Source of the DNA: Verticillium longisporum | Taxonomy: Eukaryota > Ascomycota > Sordariomycetes > Glomerellales > Plectosphaerellaceae | Assembly (NCBI GenBank): GCA_019188255.1 | Contig: JAETXT010000005.1 | Span: 4,898,001-4,962,000, forward strand | Length of the DNA stretch: 64,000 bases | Reading direction: 5' to 3' | Shown here: piece by piece, positions 46,265 through 60,176 of the stretch | How the letters are laid out: each line of letters opens with the position of its first letter | Numbering within the stretch: position 1 is the stretch's first letter | Position numbers and translations under genes: made by a program | Notes under the pieces: model-generated | Database searches by the model: none | What the model saw: the letters and a program-made list of their open reading frames with translations, nothing else | What the model was told of the DNA's origin: nothing

Positions 46265-49200
46265 TCCTTGCCTTGACTAAGGTCATCGTCGATGTCGATG
46301 AGCGTCGTCATGCCGGAGGGTATCAGGTCACCATGGGCATACCCACAACACATACATACAGGGCACCCCGTCTTCTGTATGTTTGATACTGTCTAGTGTT
46401 GGATCTCTTCTTTAGGGGGCCAGCCAGAGAGGGGCCCCCGCCTAGCATCGTTCAGCTTGTACCACCCACCCCCGGCAATACCACACACACCCACACACGC
46501 CCCCAGCGCATTACGTATCCCTCGTCTTCCCCACGCCAGCGTAAGCGCGCGAGTGATATCACGTCAGAGCACCCCCAGACTTGCTGCGGGCGGTGCGGCG
46601 GGACCCCCGGTTTCCCTTTCTTTTCTGCTGATTTGCCGCGTTCCCCCTGGCACGTTCTTTTTGGGGGCGGGTACTTCTCACTTTTTGGTTTTGTGTTCTG
46701 AGGGCTGCCCACCTGAGATTTCGCCCGGGGTATGGAGTGTTATTTCTGTCGTTCTCATCTCATAATCTCAACATCTTTGCCGGCTCGTCTCGGTTCATGT
46801 CGGCCCCTGGGGACATGGGAACGGGGGGGTGTGGAGGAGGAAGAGGCCGGGGGGTAGGAGCCCATCCGCTGGAACCCAGGTAGAGACAAGGTGGCTCGCC
46901 CTGGCTGGAGGGGAGGCTTATCTCTGGGACGACTCAACTCAACCTCTCCGCGCTTGGCCCGCCTCACGAGCGAAAGGGGTGACCAGGGGCTTGTTTGCTT
47001 GCAGTGGGGGCAGAGAGAGGAAGACAGGAGAAAGAATGGAAACAGGGTGGATGGATCTCTTGTTCACTCGCGCGCAACACCCTTACTCCTCGTGTCCGCC
47101 CGCACACCCGCCCGCCCCCTTTTGCCTAGGTACTGTGGGAAGAGGGAAGGGAAGCGGATTCCTGGCATGACGAAATCGAAGGCTTTTTGGGCCCTGGGGT
47201 ACGAGTCAGATCATGGCGTGCGTGCCTTGGTTCCTTGCCTTGGCCCTTTTTTCCCTCCTCTCCCTCACAGTCTGGCTCCTAACCTGGAGTCAACCCAAGG
47301 CCCGCCGCCCGCGCCACCGCAACAGCACGAGAATCCAGAGAGGCCCCACGGGATGTGCCTCGGGGATGTTCGGGTAGCGCGCGAGCGGACGACCTGATGC
47401 CGCCATGCCGTGGCCGACCGTAAGTGAGAGCGGTGACAGCGGTCCTGAACACGCCCCCGTCGGAGCCGGTATTCAGGGCTCTCCTTGGGAACGAGGCTTG
47501 ACACCTTTTGGTTCCAGACCTTGGCTGCCTGATTCTTTTCCTTCTCTTCGGCCTTAATTTCTTCTTTCTTTCTCGCCTCTCGGGCTTGTTTGTCGCTTGG
47601 CTCAGAATGGTAGACTAAAGCGACGCCACCTGTGTTTCCTCCATTCTCGAAGCCGAGCCCTGACCACATGCCACCCCCAATCTCCCGTTCGTGCGAATAG
47701 AGAAGAATAGGTAGGGGTGGAAACAAACAATGTCAGTACAGTAGACTACCAGAGACAGGCAACGACCGCCACTGTAACGCCGAGCTCAGCTGAGACCGCA
47801 CGGTCGGGGGGGTCGTGTCTATCGTGCTGCAGGGGGCGTCGCTCCCCGAGAGGCTCTGGTCGTTCTCTTCTGTTCCCCGTGGGGGGAGGGGCGCCGGCGG
47901 CGAGAGGCATGGGCTCAACTCGGATTGCCTTCTTGGGCGAGGTGCTCACGCACGACGGGCGACGACATTGGCTTATATGCAATATGCACTTTTGTCCAAG
48001 GGTTCTCTCTATTGGGGGCAAATATGGCAATCATCTCTTGCGCCTCGCAACCTCAGCAAGATGGCCGGGCCCGGGAAATCATCAGCTCGGACATCAGTGC
48101 CAATAGTGTATCGTCTCTCTCACATATCACCATCTTGCCTCTTGGCACATCTTGTCTCTTGTCCATCCCCCCCAACTTGGCGCGCGGCCCCTCTCAGGCC
48201 TGAGACAGCGAGCGAGATGACACCAAGAACATATCTGCCCATCTCACGTACCGAGCCGGCGGTCTGGCCTGACAAACCTGCCGCCTCGTTCATTCGACTC
48301 CTCTTCCTTCTTCTCTCCTTTTTCCTCTCTCATGGCACGGGGCGGGTCAGGCCAGTCACCGCCTCACGCCTCATGCCTCGCCTCACGCCTCTCGCCTCAC
48401 ACACGCCGCCATTTTTCACCACTCTCTCAACCTCCCATTTCCGCCTTGTGGCCCTTTAGCTAACGCGCGGGAGCGGCGGGAGAGCTAAGAAAATGATTCG
48501 CAGTTTTTGCGGGGGAGTTTCGTTGGGGGCAGATGCTTACCATACACCCGCCGCCGCCGCTCCTGCTGCTGCTGTTGCTGCTTCGTCGTGACCCTTTCAC
48601 CTGGGTCGTGAGAATGGGACAGGGCAACGGCGGCAGAGGAGGCGATCCCATGCCATGCTACCCACCGCTTCAGCCCAGTCTGTCGGTCTGACTGACGTCT
48701 GACTGTGGCATGCCCTCTTGCGCGCACCCTCACACCCACCCACACTCACTTGTCCATCCCTCGCCTCCTGGCCCCTTACTCGGCGTTTGGCCCCCAACGT
48801 GTATCGCCCTCCCCACGATCCTGTCAGGTTTGTGGCAGGCGTTACGTGGAGGCGCGAGATTTCGCCATTGCGTCGAGGTGTGTGTGTGTCCATGTCTGTG
48901 TGCGTGTGGGAGGGCACCGCACTCCCTGACTCACCGCCAGACCGGCGCAGCAAATAGGCATCTTCGTCGTGCAGGTGGCGCACACGACAGTACTGCGCCG
49001 CTGCAGATGTGAGGGTGTCGTGTCGTCGTGATAGCTTCTGCCCATCGCGTGTCAGTCATCTTAAGGAAGTGCCTCTGACCTTCGCCAAGGAGAGGATGAA
49101 AGAAAAAAAAAAGAACCCCGCGACGCAGACACTGTCCACGCCACGGATCTGCGCTTTGCAAGCCTTATCCATCGTTTCGTTTCTTTTTCTTCTCTTGAGG

Positions 49201-52187
49201 CCCATCTTCCCCCTCTCTCTGTCTCACGCGGGGATCCGGGCTGGGGAAGCTCGAACTCCAGCGTCTGGGCCCAGACGTGGGCGCATTTCCCATGTCCTCC
49301 TCCTCGCCTCTTCCCCCCGTTTATCCAAACCCATGCATGCCCTTTTGCCAAACCCCAGTCTCCCGATTCCCCGTGGGCTGGCGCCGCGGCTGGATCGCGT
49401 GTGCAACCGCTCTGCCGAAATTGTGCAGGTCGATCAACCAGTTTGCTTTTCGTCTACTAGTCCTGTCATTGTTTTTTTGCTCTTCATCTTTGAGTCCCTG
49501 TCTGTCTCTCACTATCTTGTCTTCCCCAATGAACATCCCCCCAAGACCAGAGCCCGGCTTCGACCCGAGCCAGCCGCCCCGTGGCCCTGCTGGCCTGGGA
49601 CCCGCCTCAGCTGTGCGCAGTGACGCCAATGTTTCGCGGAGCGCGCACTCCTGGATCATCGCCCTGTCCCAGAAGCCCAAGCATGTTGAGGCCCATGCCG
49701 TGCGAAGCGCCAAAGAAGGGGGGGGCGTGTCCCGAGAGAGAGGAAGAGTAGAGATGGCTACTAAAAAGAGTTGATCGCCTTGAACTATGTCCGGTTTCGT
49801 TATCTATGTGTGATTTCGCCCGACAGCCCTCGTTCAAGCTGGAGCTCTGAGCTGGTGACGACCTGGACTTGGGTCCACGGCCTCCCTTTCTCTCACTCGT
49901 TCTCCCCCCCGGATGTGCTGCTTGAAACACCGTCTCTGGGGGGCATGGAGGGGGCGGGCTGCCTGAGACAAAACGGGCTCGAGCAGTGACAGCGGCCTTT
50001 GGCCCGTCTTCCGGGATTGTGTCTGCTTGGAATGGCACACTGCCTACCTAATAAGCATCTGCGTTTGGATCGTGGACATTTATACCTTGCCCCAGATAAG
50101 AAGTATGCCTCTCCATCCTCCACACCCCCCCTTTACTCCAGGAATAGGAATCTAGGGGCCCCCCAAAAGGCCAGTAGATCGGTTGGGCCAGGGCGTGCCA
50201 AGCACATGATTAGCGGGCTCGTAGGGAACGTCATACTATCCACCCCGTCACTGTCACTGGACGACTGGGTGGGAACGTCAAAGTATATGATGAGTCGAAC
50301 CTCGAGTCAAAACTCCCTGTCTGCCTGCTTCATTGGTGTTTTTACCTATGTCCATCCGCTTTTTTATTAAGTGAGATATGTGTGGGGGTGGCTGCCACAC
50401 CTATTGCTACCCCCATCCATCTCCCCATCTCCCATGTACCGGTCGAGAGAGGTACATCGGGCCAAATTAAGTCGCAATATCATGTGAGTCGATTCCATGA
50501 ACACACCCCAGAGACAGTACGCCATCGTGGATTTGAGGGGGAAGAAAGGAAAGGGGTGTGCCGCGCGCCACGGCTAGATTTACACCACGCGCATCACAGG
50601 GCAATATCATCACGAGCCGTCCCGGGCGTCGAGCAAACTCCAGATCAGTCAAAAGTCACGATCTCACCACCCACTCCCCCTCCCCACGCAGGGCCACGCC
50701 CACGGAAGCGAGACGCAAGGGGCATCTATCCATCCACCTGGTCATTCACTCAAATGACCTCGAGCCCAGGCACTGGCGCGCGGGGTGGAGGGGTTGAGGC
50801 GCCTCACGAGACATCCCTCAATATCGTCAACTCGTCCGTCCTGCAGGTCAAGTCTGTGCCCTGGGGGGTGTTTGACTATGGGCGACAACCACTGAAAGGA
50901 AAAGCACTATAGGATCAGCTCTCCCCCCCCACGTCGTCGCCCCGCAGGACTCTCAGTCGACCCCAAGATCTGCCTCCCGAACATGGATTGAATTACGGGG
51001 TTGTGGAGAGCCCATGATTTCATCTAACCTTCATTTTTCCTTGTTTGGAAAACCCCGACCCGGCAAGAGGACGGTTCACGCCCACCCGCCGGCCAATTCT
51101 GGGATTGCGCCCAAAACCTGGATCCCGGTCGCAAGCCAGTTCTCGTGCCAAGTCGAGTCCCCGGTCCAAAGGGGGAAGTGAATGGACCCTTCGAACTGGC
51201 AATCAAGCAAGGTCTTGTGGGAAGCGGGGGCGGCCTTCTGGCGATTCATGCTGCTAAGCATTTTATTATCGCCAAGCTCGGATGTGCCTTGCTGACGGGA
51301 CGCGCGCTGTTCGGGATTTGACTGTTGTTTCCAATGAGCTCGGAGGTAGATCTTTCGACCGGCCGAAAGGTCAGGAAGAACAGCGTTCCCACAATGGCGC
51401 GTGCGCTTCGTCGCACGACACGTATTATCGTGCCTCACTCAGCCCGGCCCGAGTCGCAGGACAGGATGAAGTCATCGCAAGAGGGCAGGTCCACCACTCA
51501 TTGGGCTGAAAGCGGCCAGCGTCGTCCCTCCAATGCGCTGGCAGCGCTGGATAAGCCGGCTGTCGATCGATGAGTCCCTCCCTTCTTCCTATACGCATCC
51601 TTTCGGGCCCGACGAGTCACACGAAGCCTGCCTATACGCCAGCCTGCCTATCTGCTTGCCTTCCTGCCCTAGTAGGTAGGTGTCGCATCCTCCCGATGAT
51701 CGCGGTGCTACAATGGCCGTTCGATAGTGAGGGTACTGTCACGAACCGTTGCCGGCATACTCCATGATGAATCCTCCCCGTTGGAGGAGTGCGGAGTACC
51801 TTGGCTTGATGCCAGGAGAACCGACTGCGGTTTGATGTTGATTGTACCCAAATACTCCCATACTAGCCAAAAATGTGTTTCCCAGGCGTCACAGAGTGAC
51901 AGATGACGCTTGGCTCCTTCAGGGCATCCCCTCCCCCCTCCCCACTCATTGTAGGCAAAAACTCAAAAGCTGCGGACTGGCCAAGACCGAGACCTGCAAG
52001 GGAAAGATTGAAATGGCGCGTCGGTACCAGAGAGCTGGACTGAAGGCGTGCTTTCGCCCTGATTAGCGTCAGCTAGCTCTAGCATCTACAGTACCTTGAT
52101 CACCCCGGCTCGTTTGCGCGGGCAGTCTTTCTCCGGGGTGTCTTCTGGGTGGGTATCATTCTGCATCTGACATCAGCTCGGTATGGT

Positions 52188-52207
52188 TGAGAGAGAGAGA
52201 GAGAGAG
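52188..52207. repeat. (GA)n microsatellite
   Basis: About nine GA units in noncoding DNA. Confidence 0.9.
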
Positions 52208-53278
52208 GTCAGGGCTTCTCTCTCGATGGGGATCTCGTCATCTTCGCCAGGAACAAAAAGGTGTCCACAGTCAGCTTTTTTTGCGCGCAGTCAGAAATGA
52301 TGGCAACGTTAACCCCCATGACGCGATTGCAACAAACCGGCCGAGACGGGGGAAAGACTCCAGCATTGACGAAACGCCCGACAGCCCACGTGTGATTTGC
52401 CGTTGGCAGCTGCGCTGTGCATTGGCATTGGGGTGCGCTGAGGCTCGCATCACCGCAGAAGCGAGAAAGAGGAGGCGTGTAGGGGTACAGGTTTCTGCCA
52501 GTGGCTTGATGCCCTGCTCTCTCGCTTGAGGTGTTCTTGGCACATGATATCTCTGTGGCTAGGGACTGGACAAACACACTCCCGCTGGCATGACCAGTGC
52601 CGCGGAGGTGCGGGTAAAGTTGAAGAGGTCGGAAATCCGGGACGACTCCAAACGCGTTTCCGGGTCCTGAGCCGGCAGAATGGCAAGGAGTGGGGGGAGG
52701 AGGGCCAGGCCTCGTGTCGTTCCTGGACGGAGCAACACTCTCGTGCTGTGCCGTTTGGGGGTGGCTTGCTCGGTTGCGTGGACCGAGACGTCCGGCTCCT
52801 ATCTTTCCGGCTCAATCATCAGACGAGATGGTGCCACGTTGGGATCAGAAAATCACGATCGATGCAACGGTGGGGAGGCAGGCCGACTTGCCCCGGCTGC
52901 AAGCCACTGCACAGGTTGCTCGGATGACATGCCACTTGCTTGTTCGAAATTGAAATCGTAATTCAGACTTCCATGTCTGGATCAAGGCCCAGTTGCAGGC
53001 CACGCGTCCAAGAGCTCTGCCTGATAGAGTGGACAGGACAGGCAAGACGCTGGGCGGGATCTCTGGCCATGATTTTCCCGCCAACAGCATCTTCTCGTTG
53101 TTCAACCCTTGCCTGAAGCCCCGGCATGCGGCCCCCAGAGCTCATGTTATAACAAAGTCGATCCTCATCCAGCCTGTACTTTCTCATACCAAGTGAATCG
53201 GAGCAGAACGAACGTGGCCACGGACGCATCTGGGTCATCATTCAGCCTCCGGAGCTGATCTATTGTATTGCTGAGAAA

Positions 53279-54600
53279 CTATCTCCTTGGGTCATCCGTC
53301 GGGCCTGGGTGTGGTGTCACTGCTTCCATTTCGATTCCCTCTTCTGTTGCTGTATCCTTCGAAATGGCGATGCCCTTGACATCATTGTCGCGCGACTGGT
53401 CCTCATACTCAACGCTGACCGTTGTCGTCCAGGCGATCCCATTGATGTCCCGACCCTGGGGTCCATGGCCCAGAATGCTCCGATCGCTGTCGCCGTCGTC
53501 ACCCTTCGCCTCGGCGCGGCCTGCCGTGACCGTGACCGAGTTGTAAAACTTGTTACTACTGTCTCCCGTCTTGACATAACCACCACCGTTGTTGTTCGAC
53601 TCGGTTCGGACGCGGGCGCTGCGGACGAATCCACGGAGAACCGGTATCGAGGCGGAAATGATTGTGACGTTAGGCTCGGCCATTGACCAGATCCAGTAGA
53701 CGGCCTGGTTGTAGGCGTCTGGGAGTCGATGTTAGCGGGCAAGTTCAAGTGTCAAGGCAGAGACCACGTACAGTTGGGATGCCTCACTTGGAGCAATTTG
53801 GAGCCGTAATACGCCTTCATCACACCAGTGATACCTGCGATGACCCCCATGCTCAGCGCTAAATCAATACCCAGTCTTTCGGATCGCTTCATCTGCAGGT
53901 TGAATGTCATCCGCCAGGGCAACAAGGCGAGTATAAAGTCACACAATGCCGAGTACACTGCGGTAGGGCTTTGTCAGATTCGCCAGAACAGATCGCATCA
54001 TCTAGGGGGGGGATGGGTGGACAAACCAGCACTAAAGAATGCAAAAGTGACCGACTGCGTCAAGGTCCAGCACTTGTCTCCTCCAATGTGGCCTTCATCC
54101 GGCGCACCGCATATCATCTGCCAGACCGCAATGATGTGCACCGCGAACTGAAAGTTCATGGTGATCAGCACGACGTAGATCAGCTTCGCCTCCCAGCCTC
54201 CGGGCATCAGTCGCAGCAGCGTCAGGCCGAATGACGTCTTGGTCAGTCCGAGGGCGATGCTCTGGAGGTTGTGGTGAATGCGGGCGAGCGTGATCTTCTT
54301 GAGGCTTCCTGAATGCAAGAAGATGGCCATGAGCCCCGACATGACCCCAGACGCCACCAAAATAATTGCCCATCCGGCGATGAGGACCCAATCATCTTGC
54401 TGAACGCCCAGGCGGACTATTCGGATTCTGCTATACAACCTCAAGGCGAGAGCGATTGTTGCGAGGGCGAACAACTACAGAGAGCGCCTTTGGTTAGCCG
54501 GTTAGTCTACAGAAAGCGGGGGGGTCATGAACCAAGGTTGACCTACACTCCAGATCGAAGCATTTACGAGGACTGCCAAATCCTTGGGATCTGTAGCCAT
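53279..54600 (-). CDS. Fungal rhodopsin-domain integral membrane protein (Pth11-like)
   Basis: 375 aa from complement exons 54547-54600, 54027-54474, 53772-53957 and 53279-53718. The introns (72, 69, 53 bp) are GT-AG and keep phase. Seven hydrophobic segments and the pattern ALRLYSRIRIVRLGVQQDDW, CWTLTQSVTFAF, DFILALLPWRMTFNLQM and RLGIDLALSMGVIAGITGVM are typical of the fungal rhodopsin domain found in Pth11-like proteins. Some members act as GPCR-like surface sensors, but most are uncharacterised. The last 110 residues are polar and presumably cytosolic. The gene is isolated in gene-poor DNA. Confidence 0.87.
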
Positions 54601-57600
54601 TGTCCTACTTCCCGGCTCGTCGTGTATGCGGGACTCATTTGCTGTCTCCTCCTTCTTGCGACGACCGAAAACGTTCGAGGTTCGGAGGTTTCCTTCGACA
54701 GCGCACAAGTGCCATCTCTCACGTACAAGTATTCACGCATCCTCTTCTATTTACCCCTTGCAGGCCCTACAGGGCTCAATTGCCTGCCGCAGTGGTCACA
54801 TTCATGGAAACCATGCTGTCACGCACCCGACGAACGCAGTGCAAATGAGCGATACGACAGCCTCGAGTCACGCTAATCGAAAATGGCTGCGTATGGCGGA
54901 CAGACCGATACTCGATTCGTCAACCTGAAGCACCCCAGGCTTGGGTCGATTGTATCTTCAAGCATAAGGTTGCACTGCCATGACTCGCAAAACAAATCGG
55001 AAGCGCAGGATATCTGGCGTCTGCCAACCTTGACGAATTTCACCTCGACACAGCACTCAGCCCCGTCTGGGCGTTAGGCAAATAACTAGATCGGGCGCCC
55101 TTAGCCGGGCAGGTTGGTCCAACAAACACGACAAGCAAGGGGAGGAATTGAGACCAGCCTCTTGACATTTTGTGCGCTCTACACTATTCACCGCGGAAGG
55201 ATCGGTAGTACAGTCTCGTAGGGACAAGTCCGAGGTCCGAGTTAAATTGAATCTGGGGTCGAGATCGAGGTCGGCGGCATGGGCGGGAGGAAGTGCTGTG
55301 CAGGATCATCTTAAAGGGCTTTGGGCGTAGAAGAAGTACTCGGATGTTACAAGCGCCCAAGTTGTCTGTCTGCGATGTTGTCTGAACCTCTGCCATCTGG
55401 ATCTACCCTTGTGATGATCGGGGAAGCATTAATAGTAAGCCGTCCCCGCCAACAAGGATCCTTATTCATCGTCATGCAGGGTGCGCAATGTTGCCCTTGG
55501 TATGCTTTGAACCGTCTTCCTTGTATGAACAACGCTGCCAACTCACTTGATGCCCGTGGCAACAACATGTCGCAGCAAACTCATGCACCGTCATCGAAAG
55601 GCACCAAAATTGTGTCCTCGACCTTCCAGAATGACGACCGGGCCTGCCCCCTTTCTACGGCAAATGTCGTGCTGGCTTGGAAGATGATTTCCACATACAA
55701 GCACTACCACGGCGCGTGGCGGCGTTATCGAGCCTTGTGGCGCATGCGCTGGCTCTGAATACGACCCTGTGAGGCTTCAAGGTTGCAAATGTGGGATCCA
55801 AACACGACGTCTGAAGATTGCAGATCCTATGCGCAACATTATACGCTAAACTAACTTAAATTCCCCAAGTCCAAATGCTCTCCTGAGCGCACGGCTCGAG
55901 AACATCTTGATCGTCCCCCCAGATGACGCCGGATGCACCGCAAGTGTCTCAACCTACGATTCGTTTGGGCACCAACGCCTCCAACCAGATTATAGTACAG
56001 ATCTGCTGAATGGAGTGAGGTCGAGTGCTGCGAAATAGTCGACTCTGAGCGAGGTCCGCAGGGCTGTGGACTGAGGGAGACATTGCTGTTTGCTAAGGGC
56101 ACGACGACTGCACCAGCAACGCCACGCACCACGACGTTGCACGAACGAGGTGACTGGGAAACGTTGCGCCTGGTGAGTTTGGGCACACCCTGGAAGTTGC
56201 AAACAGTTGCTGACATGATTGACCAGGTCGTCGCGCAAAACAACAGAACAGGCCCACGGTCAGATAGAGGGGCGTCATTGCTCAGCTTGAGGAGTATGGT
56301 TTGAGATTACCGGCGGTCTATCAGGCCACGCTGGCGTAGGCGTCGATGGCCGGCTCATTCCGGACGGCATATGCTGTCATACACGGCTTCAAAGGTTGTC
56401 GAGCGACAATGCCGTGGACTACGAAGTCGTATTTGGCGACGGTCGCATCGCTAACGCCAGTGTGACCATGGTCGAGGACTTGTTCGGGGTTCTGAATGAC
56501 AGCGGCAGCGCGCTTGGTCTCGTCACCTGCTCCGACAAGCGGCTTTTACCATAGCGTCGGCACAGATGGCGACAAGGCATCGGCTGCCGTTGCGGCACTG
56601 GACGACATGAGAGTGACACGAGGAAGAGAAGCGAAGCTGCAGCTCCGTTCAATTGCCAACTCAATCACTGGCTAGAAGAGTTCGCATTGCATTTACTTCT
56701 GCCTGACGTGGAGGGCGACTGCTCGGTTCCTGGGCAGGGCTGCCGATGGCTTGTTGGGTCAACGACGACCAGGAGGGATCTGAACATATCGAACGTGCTA
56801 GTCTGGCTGTTCGTATCCTTGCAGCCTTTCGTCAGGAATATGGGAAATGTCCAGCCAAACGAAAACGTTGAGGCGCATCAATCAGGCAGTGACATCTGCT
56901 CATTTCGAAACCCGAGCGCTCTCAGCACGCTTGAAAGATTCGTACAACAGAATGCCCAGTCCGTCTAGGGTATGGCCCCAAGTACGGATTGACTGACCGC
57001 TTGCTTCCAGTACGGATTATTAGGTAAATGCAAGGCAAGCCAAACCCAACAGTAACCATAAGAGGCAGCTGGGGCCTGAAAGAAAAATATCTGACCTCGA
57101 GAATCAAAAGCAAGCAGTATTATCTTACATGTGATTGCCGATGCCGAGTTGTGTAGATGAGCCCAGCTGCACAATGGGGACATCGTGGTTCAACACATGT
57201 GACGTGTTTTGTTCTCCGTGTACGTAAGGTATGTTAGACAAGGCGCCTCGAAAAAGAAGGTAGGCGGGTAAGTGCTTTACCTTAGGTAAAGGTATTCGCA
57301 CGCGAACCATAACTGTCAGTCTTTTGCCCAAGGTGGGAATAGCTGACGCTTCAACGACCTACAACCCCTGTTACTGTGTTGGTCCGTTTTGGGCGCACCG
57401 CAGACCTCGCTCTCGTTGTGCAATCTGTCCTCCCGAGTCGTCATCAAGGATCCCAAGGAACGTCAATGGTCAGTCTCAATTGAAAGATATCACCCAACAG
57501 CCGGTGTGATCGTTCGCTACCAAGCCGTATCTCACGCACATCAGCCGTCAGAGCTGAGCTTGGCCTCCAACACAACCATGGCAGCATCACCACTTGTTAC

Positions 57601-60176
57601 GGTTACGTTTGACGTGTGCGTCCATCCGTTATCATGTCTTCTGCAGAAATTTCGCCCTGCCAAGGCTTGTCCCTCTTCGGCCATGGCGATTGCGTTTATG
57701 ACCTCCGCTTCGAATAAAGCCACCGAGAAAGACGCAATCCTTTGGTCACTGCGGCCTGTAGGCGGCGGCACTCGGAGACAACCCCCTCCCCCACGCCGAA
57801 GCATTTGGAGTACCTTGTACCTCACTTCGTTGTCATCTCCAAAACCCAAATCCATCCCTGGTCGGATCGCGATGCTCTCACACACACCTCCATCATGAAC
57901 TAACCTCACCGAGGGTCTTGGGCAGGGCAAGGGGGGGCGTGTTGGTAAGGCCTTCACCGGGAGAACCTGGAAGGCGGCCTTGGGCCTTGCCTCAAAGCCT
58001 TGGACCTGCATGGAGGCAGGCCCCCTGGCTCTGACGGGCCCATGAAATGGGCATCGCCATGGGGTATTCCGCCTGCGATGCGGCCGCGCCCCATGTCCAC
58101 CCCGCACAAAAAGAATGGCCGGCCGTCAAGCCGCCGAAGCCCACGATGCGAGGCGCCTGCAACTCGGTGTACGGATGTGAGCCGCGAAAGGTTCGTCTTG
58201 AACCCAGCCGGCCAGGCCCTGGCAGAAGCCCTGCCCTTATCCTCTCTGCCTGTCCCCTCCCCAACAGGAAGGTAAACCTTCACGAGGCGTATCTGGCTGC
58301 ATGCCCCATCTCGTCTCGCCCGCGCCTCGACACCCTCTCGTGCAGCCGGCCGCCTTCCCCCGCACGATTGACACCTTCGCCAGGCAGTTGGCGAGAAGCG
58401 CCAGGGGGCGTCACCGGGGCGGTCACGCAATCAATGTCATCTGGATTGGGGGGAGAATCCCCAGGATTCGGCCACTGGCTCGCCTTCAGTCCCCTTCGCC
58501 AGGTAGCCGAGCAGCGAGCTCCCTCCCCCCCTCCGCGGCCCCTTGCCCGGTTTGCGAACCCCCAGGTTTCGCCCCGGCGGTGGCAAATCTTGCAGGGAAA
58601 TCAGCCCGCGACAAACACGTAGTCCTAGCCCAACATCCCGCACCTGCGCCGCCATCTCCTTCACCGGGGGTCCTGCACCTCTGGTCACCGAGCCCCCTGT
58701 GTGGCTTTTCGAATCGAATGTACCAACCTGGCAAGATACATCGTGCAAGAGTTGGGGTGAAGAGGCGTTTCTCACTCCCCAGGGGCCACCTCCAATCTTC
58801 ATTGACCTCGTCTAGCTCGTTCGCGGTGCTTGGCTCCCCGCTCTTTGATAGGCATCGCCACCAAGGGCAAGCCACCGTGCTTCACCTTGCAACCTGGACT
58901 CTTCAAGGCGTCTACGAACCCCTCACGCGGTTCGGATCGCGGCGGGCGCTATCCACCCTTGAAGGGGGGTGTCAAGACAAACATCAGATGAGAGGTTGCG
59001 CGGGATGTTCGTGGGGATTTGTCAGAGATCACGGCAATCTCAAAGGCAAAATATCGTGGCTTGCCGGGAGGGCGCAAACGATGCTTGTGTGTGTGTGTGC
59101 CGTGAGATGAAATGAGTTGATTGTAATTTGCATGTCAACTGCGAAACCAGCATGTCTACTGCGAAACCAACCCTGTCACGTAAAATCATCACGCAACAGG
59201 TTTCAAGGAAGGTTCAAGGTATTGCGCCAACGCAACACAGGTTCCGTATCCGGAAACGCCTTAGATCAACTCGAAGCTCAATCTTCTTTCAGGCCGACAG
59301 ATAAGCAGAGTTGCTGCCTATGGACATTGCCAGAGACGCATGGCTCAGTTCTAGCCTGGAGGTGAAGGGTTGGAGTATGGAGATGTTGGGGATCATTGGG
59401 TAGGAGGGCCAAAACATAGCTGAAGGCGGTTTCCCTGGCCAGAATCGCTTCTGCTCAGGGTGTGATCATGTGAATCGTCTTTAAAAAAATGTGGCAGAAC
59501 ACGACCTTGATGGCCGCATGCTATGTGTGTGGCATCCGTACTGGCCGAGGAAAGAGAAAGTGTCCTGTAGCTCTGGGAACCCCGAAAGCAAGTGTCTGAC
59601 CACTTCAGCAACGAGTCTGCTTGATTGTTGATTGTTGGGAGACATACTGTGGTGTAGTATCAGCTTACGAAGTGGACCGCAGAGAGGACTATTCTCATTG
59701 AGTTGAGCGAATATTCTTGAATCAAGACGGGCGAAACCCACCATTGATGTTAAAGCCCATGGGGAGATCGCATCATGGTGGGAGCAAGCCGGCTGGATCC
59801 CAACGTTCACGCGCTTGGCCCACGATTATTCAACGGTAGCTGTGGTAGCTGTGGGTGTATAACGCATTTCCTGTCCAAGTCATCTAATACGTTCCGTCGA
59901 TGCTCAGCTGCAAAAGCTCAAGCCAAGTTTTGGAGGCAAGAAGTCAGCTTCCAAAAACATGCCTCTATTTCTAACATGTGACCTTTGAGTGTGGCTGAAG
60001 GAGCAAAGGAACCGGAATGAGTGGGCGTCATGAACTGGCACCTGAGCAAGGCAAGACACTCGTGACAATCCGGTCTCTGATTCTCAATCATGTTGACATT
60101 GATACACCCTCATCCTACATAAGTGGTCCATGTCACACAATTTCCATACCTCGAGATGCAGGTCTCGTTCGTACAA
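54601..60176. other. 5.6-kb region with one gene relic and otherwise no recognised gene
   Basis: Apart from the FAD-oxidase relic at 56312-56554 I see no convincing gene. ORFs at 57389-57898 and 58301-59110 are open on one strand, but they overlap ORFs on the other strands and have no motif. The interval 55000-57500 is somewhat AT-richer and looks like decayed coding DNA. Confidence 0.45.
56312..56554 (+). pseudogene. Relic of an FAD-linked (BBE-like) oxidoreductase
   Basis: The frame reads GGLSGHAGVGVDGRLIPDG, then NAVDYEVVFGDGRIANASVT, then DLFGVLNDSGSALGLVT and stops at TAG 56552-56554. This follows the FAD-binding pattern GGLSFxSGxxG, then DNVVNYEVVLADGxIVxANxT, PDLFWALKGGGNNFGIVT, with the Gly-rich WALKGGG part altered to GVLNDSG. 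No substrate-binding part follows, and no matching N-terminal FAD segment was found upstream. Confidence 0.6.

Larger units (their letters stand above)
45201..53278. other. 8-kb gene-poor region downstream of creA
   Basis: The first several hundred bases are probably creA 3' UTR. Beyond that no gene is recognised. The interval is rich in C and G runs and short microsatellites (CT at 46247-46264, GA at 52188-52207). The best non-random frame is on the minus strand at 47265-47669, which is Lys/Glu-rich but matches nothing I know. Confidence 0.45.

Noticed and set aside
47265..47669. Lys/Glu-rich minus-strand ORF (MWSGLGFENGGNTGG, then KKEEIKAEEKEKNQAAKVWN) as a small gene
   Set aside because: The composition is somewhat protein-like, but there is no family motif, no splice partner and no supporting context. 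It runs into Arg-rich random-looking sequence.
57389..58107. ORFs on both strands (169 aa and 188 aa)
   Set aside because: They overlap each other antisense, and neither has a motif or splice structure.
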